Below, in pieces: positions 1-7,974 of a stretch of DNA of 18,400 nucleotides. The stretch covers positions 1 through 18,400 of the forward strand of contig JAGARY010000102.1 of assembly GCA_017622055.1 (NCBI GenBank), read 5' to 3'. Below the pieces are notes generated by a model that worked only from the letters and a program-made list of their open reading frames with translations, did no database searches and had not been told where the DNA came from. Origin of the DNA: Treponema sp. (lineage in GTDB: Bacteria; Spirochaetota; Spirochaetia; Treponematales; Treponemataceae). The first letter of the stretch is position 1; each line of letters opens with the position of its first letter. The position numbers were made by a program, and so were the translations under genes.

Positions 1-13
1 CGCGAAGGAGTGG

Positions 14-117
14 GCTTTGGGCAAAAACACTCTGTTTTGCTGCTGCGTGAGCAGCAACGTATATTAAACACCGCAAAACAGCGTGTAGCGGGCTAGCCCG
101 CGGTTTTGACCCAAAGC
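14..117. other. GC-rich multi-stem structured element
   Basis: 71 of the first 130 bases are G or C, against a clearly AT-rich surround. The block folds on paper into a branched structure. The outer stem pairs 14-26 with 104-117 (GCTTTGGG with CCCAAAGC, then CAAAA with TTTTG past a bulged A at 109). A second stem pairs 28-40 with 73-85 (12 pairs, one mismatch). A hairpin at 41-56 has stem TGCTGC/GCAGCA and a GTGA (GNRA-type) loop. Another at 88-101 is the palindrome GCGGGCTAGCCCGC. Bases 74-79 (CAAAAC) could instead pair with 103-108 (GTTTTG), so two folds are possible. It lies upstream of the metN promoter, so it is not in the leader of a transcript from that promoter. Frame 1 is open from base 1 to a TAG at 94-96, so part of it could be the tail of an upstream gene. 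It matches no RNA family I recognise; a dispersed intergenic repeat or small RNA are the main options. Confidence 0.5.
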
Positions 118-174
118 AGCACGACTGGGAGCATATCAACAATTTTTAAAATAGATGTAAAAAGTGTTTAAAAT

Positions 175-186
175 AAACCTAGGTTT
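175..186. promoter_or_regulatory. 12-bp palindrome upstream of metN promoter
   Basis: AAACCTAGGTTT is a perfect 12-bp palindrome ending 8 bp before the -35 box of metN. The position suits an operator. It is followed by a short T-rich run, but a stem with no room for a loop makes a poor terminator. Regulator unknown. Confidence 0.3.
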
Positions 187-194
187 TTCTTTCG

Positions 195-223
195 TTGAAA
201 AATCTATGTCTATCCACTATAAT
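195..223 (+). promoter_or_regulatory. metN promoter, apparently leaderless
   Basis: TTGAAA at 195-200 and a perfect TATAAT at 218-223 are separated by exactly 17 bp. A start about seven bases after the -10 falls at 229-231, directly before the ATG at 232. There is no Shine-Dalgarno sequence, only a T run, so the message is probably leaderless. Confidence 0.7.
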
Positions 224-231
224 TTTTTTTG

Positions 232-1272
232 ATGAAAATACAATTAAATAATTTAAGTAAAACTTATACAAGTGCTGATGGAATTACAAAAGTAACTGCT
301 GTTGATGGGGTTTCTTTGGAAATTCCTTCAAACAAGATTTTTGGAATTATTGGAAAAAGTGGGGCTGGAAAATCATCTCTTGTTCGGCTTATTTCTATGA
401 TGGAAACTCCAGATAATGGTGAAGTTTTTTATGATGATAAGCGGGTAGACAATCTTGCAGAAAAAGAATTGATTTTGCAACGCCGTGGCATTGGAATGAT
501 TTTTCAAAACTTTAATCTTTTTAGTTCAAGATCTGCGGGGCAAAATATTGCTTATCCAATGGAAATTTGTGGTGTCCCAAAAGACCAAATTGAAAAACGT
601 GTAAATGAACTTTTGGAAATTGTTGAACTTTCAGACAGAAAAGACGCCAGAATTAGCACATTAAGTGGCGGGCAAAAACAAAGAATTGCAATTGCCAGAG
701 CGTTGGCAAATAATCCTGATATTTTGTTTTGTGATGAAGCTACTTCTGCTTTGGACCCTCAAACTACAAAATCAATTTTAAATTTAATTAGAAAAATCCA
801 ATCGCAAATGAATTTAACTGTAGTTATGATTACTCATCAAATGGAAGTTGTTCGTGATGCTTGTAGTCAAGTTGCGGTTATTGATAATGGAAAAGTTGTT
901 GAGCTTGGCTCTGTAGATGAAATATTTTTGAATCCTAAACATGAAGTTACAAAGGAATTTATTTCTCACATTGGAAACGATTCTCATTCTACTTCTGATT
1001 CTAATTCAAAAAATGATGAAATTGTTAGATGGTCTATGGACGGCGGTGAATATGAACTTTCTTTCCCTACAGATTTACAAGGTGCTCCAGTTTTAAGTGA
1101 TTTGGCAAAGAAATTTGATGTGGAATTTAATATTCGTGCCGCTGGTGTTCAGCATTTAGTTGATTCTTCCGTAGGAAAAATGGTTGTAGATTTTATTGGT
1201 GATGATAAGGAAATTGAAAAAGCAATTAATTATCTAAAGGAACGAGGTTTGCTCGTTAATAAGATTAATTAA
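232..1272 (+). CDS. metN: Methionine ABC transporter ATP-binding protein MetN
   Basis: ATPase of the D/L-methionine importer MetNIQ; it powers uptake through MetI at the inner membrane. Visible motifs: Walker A GKSGAGKS (residues 41-48), ABC signature LSGGQKQR (144-151), Walker B ending in D168-E169, and the switch histidine H202 in MITHQ. Residues about 263-340 form the C-terminal NIL domain. In characterised MetN proteins this domain binds methionine and inhibits transport when the cell is replete, so feedback control is likely retained. Total length (346) is normal for the family. I start at ATG 232 rather than the in-frame TTG at 229, because the ATG sits right where transcription should begin. 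metI follows 19 bases later. Related ABC importers share motifs, but the NIL domain plus a MetI partner makes this call firm. Confidence 0.95.
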   Translation: MKIQLNNLSKTYTSADGITKVTAVDGVSLEIPSNKIFGIIGKSGAGKSSLVRLISMMETPDNGEVFYDDKRVDNLAEKELILQRRGIGMIFQNFNLFSSRSAGQNIAYPMEICGVPKDQIEKRVNELLEIVELSDRKDARISTLSGGQKQRIAIARALANNPDILFCDEATSALDPQTTKSILNLIRKIQSQMNLTVVMITHQMEVVRDACSQVAVIDNGKVVELGSVDEIFLNPKHEVTKEFISHIGNDSHSTSDSNSKNDEIVRWSMDGGEYELSFPTDLQGAPVLSDLAKKFDVEFNIRAAGVQHLVDSSVGKMVVDFIGDDKEIEKAINYLKERGLLVNKIN

Positions 1273-1291
1273 TTTAAATGGAAGGTAAAAA

Positions 1292-1960
1292 ATGAATCCT
1301 GAATTAATGAAATATTTAACTGTTATTGGAACTGCAACTTGGCAAACTTTTGTTATGGTTTTCTTTTCCACAATTTTTAGTTTAATTTTAGGAATTCCCT
1401 TGGGAATTATTCTTTGTACAAGTGATCCTGCCAGCGGGTTGCGTCCACGAAAACTGTTAAATCAAATATTGTCTATTGTAATAAATATTTTAAGAGCAAT
1501 TCCTTTTGTAATTCTTGTAATTTTGCTTTTTCCTTTTACAAGAGCAATTGTTCATACAGCAATTGGTACAAAAGCATCTATTGTTCCATTAACAATTGCT
1601 GCTGCTCCATTTGTGGCTCGTGTAATTGAATCTTCGTTAAAAGAAGTGGAACCTGGTGTAATTCAAGCGGCTAGATCTATGGGTTCTACTGATTTTCAAA
1701 TTATTAAAAAGGTTTTGTTGCCAGAAGCGTTGCCTTCTATTGTAAACGGAATTACTTTGACAATAATCAATTTGATTGGATATTCTGCAATGGCTGGAAC
1801 TGTTGGTGGTGGAGGTCTTGGTGATGTTGCAATTCGTTATGGATATCAACGTTATCGTTTGGAATATATGATTGGCTCTGTTGTAATTATTTTGGTTTTG
1901 GTAGAAGTTGTGCAAGTTTTGGGAACTAGAATTAGCAACAAAATGCAGGCAAAACGTTAA
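1292..1960 (+). CDS. metI: Methionine ABC transporter permease MetI
   Basis: Inner-membrane channel subunit of the MetNIQ importer, 222 residues, normal for MetI. Five hydrophobic segments are visible at roughly residues 15-40, 60-83, 88-112, 145-175 and 192-212. The cytoplasmic coupling (EAA) loop that docks on the ATPase is at about 125-145 (QAARSMG, then the IKKVLLPEA stretch). The start is supported by GGAAGG at 1280-1285, six bases before the ATG, so unlike metN this internal gene uses a normal ribosome binding site. It is co-transcribed with metN and followed at once by a terminator. No metQ lies downstream; the binding lipoprotein must be elsewhere. Treponema pallidum also has its MetQ-type lipoprotein (TpN32, TP0821) away from its metNI-type genes. 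Confidence 0.93.
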   Translation: MNPELMKYLTVIGTATWQTFVMVFFSTIFSLILGIPLGIILCTSDPASGLRPRKLLNQILSIVINILRAIPFVILVILLFPFTRAIVHTAIGTKASIVPLTIAAAPFVARVIESSLKEVEPGVIQAARSMGSTDFQIIKKVLLPEALPSIVNGITLTIINLIGYSAMAGTVGGGGLGDVAIRYGYQRYRLEYMIGSVVIILVLVEVVQVLGTRISNKMQAKR

Positions 1961-1967
1961 AAAAACA

Positions 1968-2002
1968 GGTGTCTAACGATATTCTGTTAGACACCCATTT
2001 TT
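1968..2002. terminator. Bidirectional intrinsic terminator
   Basis: A perfect 10-bp stem, GGTGTCTAAC (1968-1977) with GTTAGACACC (1986-1995), encloses an 8-base loop. On the + strand it is followed by CATTTTT. On the - strand it runs into a T run (the A run at 1959-1965). It can therefore end both metNI and the convergent gene whose stop is at 2028. Confidence 0.9.
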
Positions 2003-2027
2003 GTGGAAGCTCTATTCTACTACAATT

Positions 2028-3599
2028 TTATTCTGACAAATATTGTTTCATTAACTGAACAAACAAATAAATCTTTTTGTAAATATCAACACAGAAATCT
2101 TTCATTGGAACTTCAATAAATTTTTCCAATTCTTTCCAGTTTTTTACGATTATTGGTTTTGGATTTGTGTAATCTTCAACAAGTTGTTTTACAGTTTTTC
2201 CAATTGTAATTAAATTTGCTGTACTTGTGTAAATAAAGTCTTTTGCAGTGTCATTAGCATCGGAAACAACACGGTTTATGATATTTTCTGCACCAGAATC
2301 GTGAGAGGTTTTTGGAAGTAAAGTTTTTATTTTTATTCCTAAAGAGCCTTCTTCACTCATCATTTCATCAAAAGTAGAAATTTTATCTGAAATTGCAAGC
2401 AATTCTTGATATGCATTTGAAATCGGTGCTGAAAGTGTTGAATCCCATTGGCCACGAATAACAACTACATCAAAATATTCACGAATATCTTTCTTCAAAT
2501 ATTCAATTAAGAATGTTTTTAAATAGCCTAATGGTTCTGCATACTCGTAAAGGTTCAATCCTTTTTTTTCTAAAATGGCGTTGTAACTTGATACGTAATG
2601 CAACAAACCTTGAATGTCTGTTTTTCCAAAGATTTGCATACAAATAGAATTTGTTTTTGAATCTTTTAGTGCTTCTGTAATTTTTGAAACTGATTCTCTT
2701 GTTTCGTTTTGGATTTTGTCTATGTATGGTTCAATTAAAGATTCATAGTGATATTGAATTTCTGTTTCGTATTTAAAATCTTGAGAAGCGTGCTGAATTA
2801 CAAAGTCAATTGTTTTAGACATTTGAATGCTTTTGATTCTTACAATGATTTTTTTCCATGTATTTGGTGTAATAAAATCCTTTCCGTAAACTTCTTTAAG
2901 CATTACAAAGAAATCGTTCCAAGCAATTCCTTCCCCTGTGATAGGATAAGCCACAGAAAGGAAATCTTTTAAATCATCAAGAATATATTCTGCATTTACT
3001 TTTTCTAATCTTGGTGGAGTTGAGAAAACGCCTTCTCTTAATGAAGAATCATATTTTTTAAGAAGCATGTAATAATCAAAGGAACAAAAATCTTTGAATA
3101 AAGTGTATGCTTTGTAAATGCTTTCGATTTTTGCAGTTTTTGTGTTATCAAATTCGGCAAGGAACATTTGAAGTTTTTGTTCAACTTGTTCACTTAATTT
3201 TTTTGGATCAATTTGTTTTGCCATTTCTTCGATTTTCTTTTCGTCAATTTGGGCAAGCAATTCAAATTGTTTTTCTGAAAGTGAATAATTAATGATGTGG
3301 TGCTTAAAAACCGCAATATTTTGTGCATTTCTAAAAAGTTGTTGAGCAGGGAAAACTACTCTATAAATATCATACATTAGTTTTCCAAATGATTCTGTTA
3401 ATTCAAAAGAACCTGGTCTATAAAAACTATGATATTTTGTTTTTGAAATTGTTTTAGCAAGAGATTTTAATTTTCGTTTTTTTTCGGCTTCTGGGTTTGA
3501 AGATGCAAAAAGAGAAGCTAATAGATTTTGAAAAAATCCTCCTGATGAAGATTTTTTTGTGTCATCTGATTTATTTTGTTTGTTTGATTTAGCACTCAT
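2028..3599 (-). CDS. Hypothetical spirochaete protein (possibly DUF5312-like)
   Basis: A 523-residue soluble-looking protein whose function I do not recognise. It has no signal peptide. The first 20 residues are polar and rich in Lys/Ser/Asp, then comes a short hydrophobic stretch (about 21-33, GGFFQNLLASLFA), then a basic patch (KKRKLKSLAK) ending in a Tyr-rich segment. The rest reads as mostly alpha-helical, with a Glu/Lys-rich probable coiled-coil zone at about 105-145. The style and length resemble treponemal proteins grouped as DUF5312, but that assignment is from memory and unproven. Monocistronic: it shares a terminator with metI at one end and a divergent control region with the outer-membrane operon at the other. 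The ATG has no Shine-Dalgarno sequence and lies 7 bases after a -10 box, suggesting a leaderless message. Not an enzyme by any motif I can see. Confidence 0.8.
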   Translation of the reverse strand: MSAKSNKQNKSDDTKKSSSGGFFQNLLASLFASSNPEAEKKRKLKSLAKTISKTKYHSFYRPGSFELTESFGKLMYDIYRVVFPAQQLFRNAQNIAVFKHHIINYSLSEKQFELLAQIDEKKIEEMAKQIDPKKLSEQVEQKLQMFLAEFDNTKTAKIESIYKAYTLFKDFCSFDYYMLLKKYDSSLREGVFSTPPRLEKVNAEYILDDLKDFLSVAYPITGEGIAWNDFFVMLKEVYGKDFITPNTWKKIIVRIKSIQMSKTIDFVIQHASQDFKYETEIQYHYESLIEPYIDKIQNETRESVSKITEALKDSKTNSICMQIFGKTDIQGLLHYVSSYNAILEKKGLNLYEYAEPLGYLKTFLIEYLKKDIREYFDVVVIRGQWDSTLSAPISNAYQELLAISDKISTFDEMMSEEGSLGIKIKTLLPKTSHDSGAENIINRVVSDANDTAKDFIYTSTANLITIGKTVKQLVEDYTNPKPIIVKNWKELEKFIEVPMKDFCVDIYKKIYLFVQLMKQYLSE

Positions 3600-3606
3600 A
3601 GACTCA

Positions 3607-3635
3607 ATAATAAGAGATATTTATTGTTAATTCAA
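3607..3635 (-). promoter_or_regulatory. Promoter of the 2028-3599 gene, apparently leaderless
   Basis: On the minus strand, TTGAAT (complement of 3630-3635) and TATTAT (complement of 3607-3612) are 17 bp apart. The -10 ends only 7 bases before the ATG at 3599, so transcription should begin at or next to the start codon. Confidence 0.6.
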
Positions 3636-3679
3636 GAAAGAATTTGATATAATAATGGTAAAAAATAGGTAAAATATCC

Positions 3680-3701
3680 TACATTTTTGTACAAAAGTGT
3701 A
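3680..3701. promoter_or_regulatory. 22-bp inverted repeat, candidate operator
   Basis: TACATTTTTGT and ACAAAAGTGTA form an inverted repeat with one mismatched pair. The core TTTTGTACAAAA at 3685-3696 is a perfect palindrome. It lies between two divergent promoters, just upstream of the extended -10 for the outer-membrane operon, which is typical for a dimeric repressor or activator site. Regulator unknown. Confidence 0.45.
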
Positions 3702-3720
3702 AATTCTTTTTTAAGAATTT
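3701..3720. repeat. Perfect 8-bp inverted repeat in -35 region
   Basis: AAATTCTT (3701-3708) and AAGAATTT (3713-3720) flank TTTT. The repeat abuts the 22-bp inverted repeat on one side and overlaps the TG of the extended -10 on the other, occupying the -35 region of the 3746 promoter. A bound protein here would block or replace -35 contacts. Confidence 0.4.
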
Positions 3721-3728
3721 GTTATAAT
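3720..3728 (+). promoter_or_regulatory. Extended -10 promoter of outer-membrane operon
   Basis: TGTTATAAT is a perfect extended -10 (TGnTATAAT). No good -35 is present at the right distance, which fits an extended -10 or activator-dependent promoter. Transcription should begin near 3735. The leader then carries GAGGTGAT at 3737-3744, an unusually complete Shine-Dalgarno sequence, just before the ATG at 3746. Confidence 0.65.
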
Positions 3729-3745
3729 CAAGGAACGAGGTGATT

Positions 3746-4807
3746 ATGAAAAAAATCGGAATTTCATTAATTTTTACAATGTTGTTTTGTTCAACTGTGA
3801 GTGCGTATAATCCTCCTATAAATGGGGAGACTTTCTTTGAATATGCATCTCCAAAATTGTTATCGGGGACATTATCTACTGCTGGCGGTGGAATTTTTAC
3901 AATGAGTCCTGAATCAATTGTGTTGAATCCTGCCATTACTGCAAAGGAACAACGAACAGACTTAAATGTTGCATATACTGCATTAATCTCTGGAAATGAA
4001 GTTTCCCAATTGCAAAAAAAAGCCTATGGGAACATTATTCAATCTTCTATACTAATTCCTTCTAAATTGTACATATTTACTGGTTTAGTAAATTTTACTT
4101 CTGCGTATTTTGATGAAATGGAACTTGGTTCTTCGTTAAATGTGAAGGCAAATCTTTCTAAAGAAATCACTGAAGGTTTAGATGTTGGGCTAGGATTGAA
4201 TGCTGGATTTTTGTTTACTGCTGATTTTGATTGGTCTTTATCAGCAAATATTGGTGCGTTAGTTAGATTAGGTGATCTTGGATTTTTAAAAGATTTTAGA
4301 ATTGGTGCTTCAATTAATAACTTGGGTAAAGTTTACACAAATGCCGCTTCAATTCGTCCTGTTAATGTGTACAATGCAACATCTCCATTCCCTTCATTCT
4401 GTTATATTAGAACAGGTGCTGCAGCTTTATTTGTTTCTACAGATGTTTTAAAACTTGGAATGTCTCTTGATTTAGAAACTCCTTGTTTTCAAAACCTTCT
4501 TATTTCCACAGCACTTAATTTTTCTGTGAAAGACCAATTATTTATTACAATTCAAGAAAAAATTAATATATATGAACTAGCAAATATGTATGCTCAATTT
4601 ATTCCTTCAGTTGGAATTTCCTATAAGTTTAGATTTAATGTAAATAATGCTTATTTGGAAAAAAATGATTGGAGCGAAAGTGAAATGCGAGTTTCTACTG
4701 CTTACAAAAATGCTTATGACACTGTAAATGCAATTTCTGCAGATGTTGATATTACTCTTGGGTTAAAAGATGAAACTCCACCTGTAATTCAATTATGGGA
4801 AGAATAA
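3746..4807 (+). CDS. FadL/UPF0164-like outer-membrane beta-barrel
   Basis: A 353-residue exported protein with a clean signal peptide (MKKIGISLIFTMLFCSTVSA, cleavage before Y21). The mature part has alternating polar/hydrophobic strands with many Gly and Asn, typical of an outer-membrane beta-barrel. An N-P-A motif at residues 61-63 follows a Gly-rich segment (GTLSTAGGG), as in FadL-type long-chain fatty acid transporters and the treponemal UPF0164 group. Treponemes lack fatty acid synthesis in some lineages and have several FadL-like barrels, so lipid or hydrophobic-substrate uptake is a reasonable but unproven role. I start at ATG 3746, not the GTG at 3740, because GAGGTGAT at 3737-3744 is then placed as a ribosome binding site. 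It is 24 bases upstream of the Ig-repeat/OmpA gene and surely co-transcribed. Confidence 0.72.
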   Translation: MKKIGISLIFTMLFCSTVSAYNPPINGETFFEYASPKLLSGTLSTAGGGIFTMSPESIVLNPAITAKEQRTDLNVAYTALISGNEVSQLQKKAYGNIIQSSILIPSKLYIFTGLVNFTSAYFDEMELGSSLNVKANLSKEITEGLDVGLGLNAGFLFTADFDWSLSANIGALVRLGDLGFLKDFRIGASINNLGKVYTNAASIRPVNVYNATSPFPSFCYIRTGAAALFVSTDVLKLGMSLDLETPCFQNLLISTALNFSVKDQLFITIQEKINIYELANMYAQFIPSVGISYKFRFNVNNAYLEKNDWSESEMRVSTAYKNAYDTVNAISADVDITLGLKDETPPVIQLWEE

Positions 4808-4831
4808 TTTTGTAATAGGGGATAAAAAATA

Positions 4832-7800
4832 ATGAAAAAATCAAAATTATTGGTAAGTTTAGTATTTGGATTTTTTGTTGCAAGTAATGTTGTAGCGGCT
4901 CCAAAATATATTTCTCCAAACAGTGGAGGAAAAAACGATTCTCTTGTAATTCCTTTTAAGGTTTCTGATAAGAGATTTATTCAAGGTTGGAGCCTTGTGA
5001 TTATGAATTCAAATCATGAGGTTGTACGAACAATTGAAAATAAAGTTGCTTTGCCTACAAAAGTTGGTTTTAAAGGATTTTTTAAACAATTAGTTACTGC
5101 AAAAAAAGGTGTTGATGTTCCGGATGAAATTATTTGGAATGGTGCTATGGATAATGGTGAAATTGCTCCAGATGGACTTTATTACTATTATATCACAGCA
5201 ACAGACGACAATGGAAATACTGGAAAAACAAAAGAATATGAAGTTGTTATTGATACAGTTTCTCCAGAAGTTGATCTTATTCAACCAACAGACAAAATCT
5301 TTGGTGAAGGGGCAAAATCTCAGTTTAGAATTAAACAATCTGGTTCTAAAGAAGATTTATGGACAGGTACATTCCGTAGTGCAAATGGTGAAGTTGTAAA
5401 AACTTACACTTGGAAAGATTCTGAACCTGCAACTTTTAATTGGGGTGGAACAAACGACGAAGGAAATCAACTTCCTGATGGTGTTTATTCTTATGAAATT
5501 ACAGCAACAGATAGAGCTGGAAACATTTCCAATGAAGCCGTAATTTCAAATATTATTTATTCTGCTTATAAACCTGCTACAAACATTATTGTAGAAGGTA
5601 CAAGATATTTTTCACCAAAAACAGAAAGTTCTTTGACAAAAGTTTCTTTGGAAGTTACAATTCCTGTTCCTCAAGAATCTACAGGTAATAAACTTGTTGA
5701 ATGGAATGTAAATTTTGTTGATTCAAAAAATAATGTTGTAAAATCATATAATCAAGAAAAAAATGGTGAAAATCCACTTTCTTCTATTGTGTTTGATGGA
5801 ACTGATGATAACGGTTCTGTTTTGCCAGATGGAGAATACAAAGCTGTTGTAAATGCAAAATATTTGAATGGATATGTGCCAACAACAATTTCTTCACCTA
5901 TTTTGGTTTTGGATACAACAAAACCTGTAGCTCAAATTGTGGCTTCAGATAAAGTATTTGGTGCTGGAACAAAATCTACAGTTACATATTCAATTATGAT
6001 TAATCCAGAAGTTGGTGCTCCTGTTCCTTCTTGGAAAGGTGAAATTAAATCTTCTGATCAAAAAACTGTATATAAAACTTATGATTTAGGAACATTCCCT
6101 CCAGAAAGTGTTGTTTGGAATGGAATTTGTGATGACGGAACAATTGCTCCAAAAGGTGATTATGTTTTTGTAGTTATTGGTTCTGACTTAGCAGGAAATA
6201 TGGGTGGTGGAGTTTCTAAAGATTTAGTTACATTTGATACAACAGAAAGTCAATTATTGTTGGCTGTAAATGATGGTGCTTTTTCTCCAAATGCTGATGG
6301 TGTAAAAGATTCTGTTTCATTCACACCAATTACACAAACAAAAGATGTTGTTGCTTATGAATTCCAAGTTAAAGATTCTTCTGGAAAAGTAGTGCATTCA
6401 CAAAAAGCAGATAAAAATATTCCAGTTAGTTTTGCTTGGAATGGTCATGATGACAGTAACATAATTTGTAAAGATGGAAATTATACTGCAGAGTTGGCAA
6501 TTACAGCTGCAAATGGTTCTACTGCAAATGCTGTTTCTTCTAGTTTTGTATTAGATACAGAAAAACCAAACTTAATGGCACAAATTCCTTGGGCAGATTT
6601 TTCTCCTGATGGTGACGGTGCACAAGATAACATTCCTGTAGCAATTACAAATTGTACAAATGAAAAATTGTGGACTTGTGATGTTAGAAATGAAAAAGAT
6701 GTTTCAATCAAAAAATATACTTGGAATGGAACTAAGTCTGAAGTTATTTGGGACGGTTCAGATGAATCTGGAAATTTAGCAAAAGATGGAAAATATAACA
6801 TTATTTTGTTTACAACAGATGATGCAGGAAACTCCTTCTCTACAGAATTAAAAGGAATTAATTTAGACTCAAGAGTTACAAAAGCATATTTAACAGCAGA
6901 ATACGAAGGAATTTCTCCAAATGGTGACAAAATTTTGGAATCTCAAATCTTCAATATTTCAACAACAGTTGCTGATGGAATTTCTTCTTGGAAATTTGAT
7001 GTTAGAAGTGAAGATGGAACTGCTGTTTATTCACTTTCAGAAAAAGATATGAAAAATCTTCCTGCACAAATTACTTGGAATGGTGCGAACAAAGAAGGAA
7101 ATGCTTGTGAAGGAACATATCTTGCTACATTAGAAATTAATTACAAAAAAGGTAATAGAGTAAGTGCTGTTTCTTCTGGATTTGTTTGTACTGCAACTCC
7201 TCCAATTTTAGATGTTAGAACTGCTCCAGAATATTTTAGCCCAGATAATGATGGTGTTGATGATGATTTGTTTGTAAAATTAGGTGCAAAATCAAAAGCA
7301 AAAATCAAAACTTGGTCATTTATTATTAAAGATCCAAAAGGAAAAGATTTCTGGCGTTTGAACGGAAAAAATAATGTTACAGAAAGAATCATTTGGGATG
7401 GTTTGAGTAATGTTCAAAAAGCTACAAATGGAAAAGCTGAACGTGTTCAATCTGCTATGGATTATCCTTATGAATTTACTGCAACAGATAATCTTGGAAT
7501 GACTTCTGTATTAAAAGGCGTTATTCCAGTTGATGTTCTTGTAATTCGCGATGGAAATGTATTAAAAATGGCAGTTCCTTCAATTATCTTTGAATCTGAT
7601 GCTGCAAACTTCCAAAATGCTTCTGCAAAACTTAATGCAGATCAAATTGACAAAAACTTAAAAACTTTGAATCGTATTGCTGATATTTTGAAAAAATTCA
7701 AAGATTATAAAGTGACAATTGTTGGACACGCAAACAAAATTACAGATAATCCAGATGAAGAAACTGTAGATAATCCACGTGAATGGGGACGTGCTTCAAT

Positions 7801-7972
7801 GCCACTTTCAAAAGAACGTGCTGATGCAATTAAAGCATATCTTGAAAAACGCGGTGTAAGTAGTTCTGCATTGACTTCTGATGGTATGGGTGGAACAATG
7901 CCAGTTGTAAATCCAAAAGATAAAGATAACAACTGGAAAAACAGACGTGTAGAATTTATTCTTGAAAAATAA
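4832..7972 (+). CDS. Ig-like (FlgD-type) repeat protein with C-terminal OmpA domain
   Basis: A 1046-residue exported protein. The signal peptide ends near residue 23 (NVVAA). About eight tandem units of 95-120 residues follow, beginning near residues 24, 149, 250, 364, 472, 578, 680 and 790. Each ends in a version of W-x-G-x-D-x-x-G...P-D-G-x-Y...T-A-x-D-x-x-G-N, the hallmark of FlgD-type Ig-like domains. Several begin with a S-P-(N/D)-x-D-G calcium-binding-like loop (for example FSPNADG, FSPDGDG, FSPDNDG). Residues about 934-1046 are an OmpA-like peptidoglycan-binding domain, with VGHANK near 965, LSKERADAIKAYL from 992 and NRRVEF at 1037-1042. AGGGGA at 4817-4822 sets the start. The architecture suggests a periplasmic or outer-membrane stalk tied to the cell wall, probably working with the barrel encoded just upstream. 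Its precise partner is unknown. Confidence 0.85.
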   Translation: MKKSKLLVSLVFGFFVASNVVAAPKYISPNSGGKNDSLVIPFKVSDKRFIQGWSLVIMNSNHEVVRTIENKVALPTKVGFKGFFKQLVTAKKGVDVPDEIIWNGAMDNGEIAPDGLYYYYITATDDNGNTGKTKEYEVVIDTVSPEVDLIQPTDKIFGEGAKSQFRIKQSGSKEDLWTGTFRSANGEVVKTYTWKDSEPATFNWGGTNDEGNQLPDGVYSYEITATDRAGNISNEAVISNIIYSAYKPATNIIVEGTRYFSPKTESSLTKVSLEVTIPVPQESTGNKLVEWNVNFVDSKNNVVKSYNQEKNGENPLSSIVFDGTDDNGSVLPDGEYKAVVNAKYLNGYVPTTISSPILVLDTTKPVAQIVASDKVFGAGTKSTVTYSIMINPEVGAPVPSWKGEIKSSDQKTVYKTYDLGTFPPESVVWNGICDDGTIAPKGDYVFVVIGSDLAGNMGGGVSKDLVTFDTTESQLLLAVNDGAFSPNADGVKDSVSFTPITQTKDVVAYEFQVKDSSGKVVHSQKADKNIPVSFAWNGHDDSNIICKDGNYTAELAITAANGSTANAVSSSFVLDTEKPNLMAQIPWADFSPDGDGAQDNIPVAITNCTNEKLWTCDVRNEKDVSIKKYTWNGTKSEVIWDGSDESGNLAKDGKYNIILFTTDDAGNSFSTELKGINLDSRVTKAYLTAEYEGISPNGDKILESQIFNISTTVADGISSWKFDVRSEDGTAVYSLSEKDMKNLPAQITWNGANKEGNACEGTYLATLEINYKKGNRVSAVSSGFVCTATPPILDVRTAPEYFSPDNDGVDDDLFVKLGAKSKAKIKTWSFIIKDPKGKDFWRLNGKNNVTERIIWDGLSNVQKATNGKAERVQSAMDYPYEFTATDNLGMTSVLKGVIPVDVLVIRDGNVLKMAVPSIIFESDAANFQNASAKLNADQIDKNLKTLNRIADILKKFKDYKVTIVGHANKITDNPDEETVDNPREWGRASMPLSKERADAIKAYLEKRGVSSSALTSDGMGGTMPVVNPKDKDNNWKNRRVEFILEK

Positions 7973-7974
7973 AG

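Noticed and set aside
1..96. Open frame from base 1 to TAG at 94-96 as the end of an upstream gene
   Set aside because: Only 31 codons, and the region is dominated by RNA-like complementarity. Not enough to call a coding tail.
14..228. SAM or other methionine riboswitch ahead of metN
   Set aside because: No SAM-I, SAM-II or T-box conserved core could be recognised, and the consensus metN promoter lies downstream of the folded region, so it would not be in the metN message.
229..231. TTG as the metN start codon
   Set aside because: Adds one residue before an ATG that is better placed relative to the promoter; no ribosome site supports TTG.
6481..6930. 149-residue open frame on the minus strand inside the Ig-repeat gene
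   Set aside because: Lies wholly opposite a clearly coding gene, has no ribosome site and no recognisable protein features; a shadow.
5090..7932. Ig-like repeats as a DNA-level tandem repeat array
   Set aside because: The units are alike only at protein level; nucleotide sequence has diverged and no direct DNA repeat is visible.
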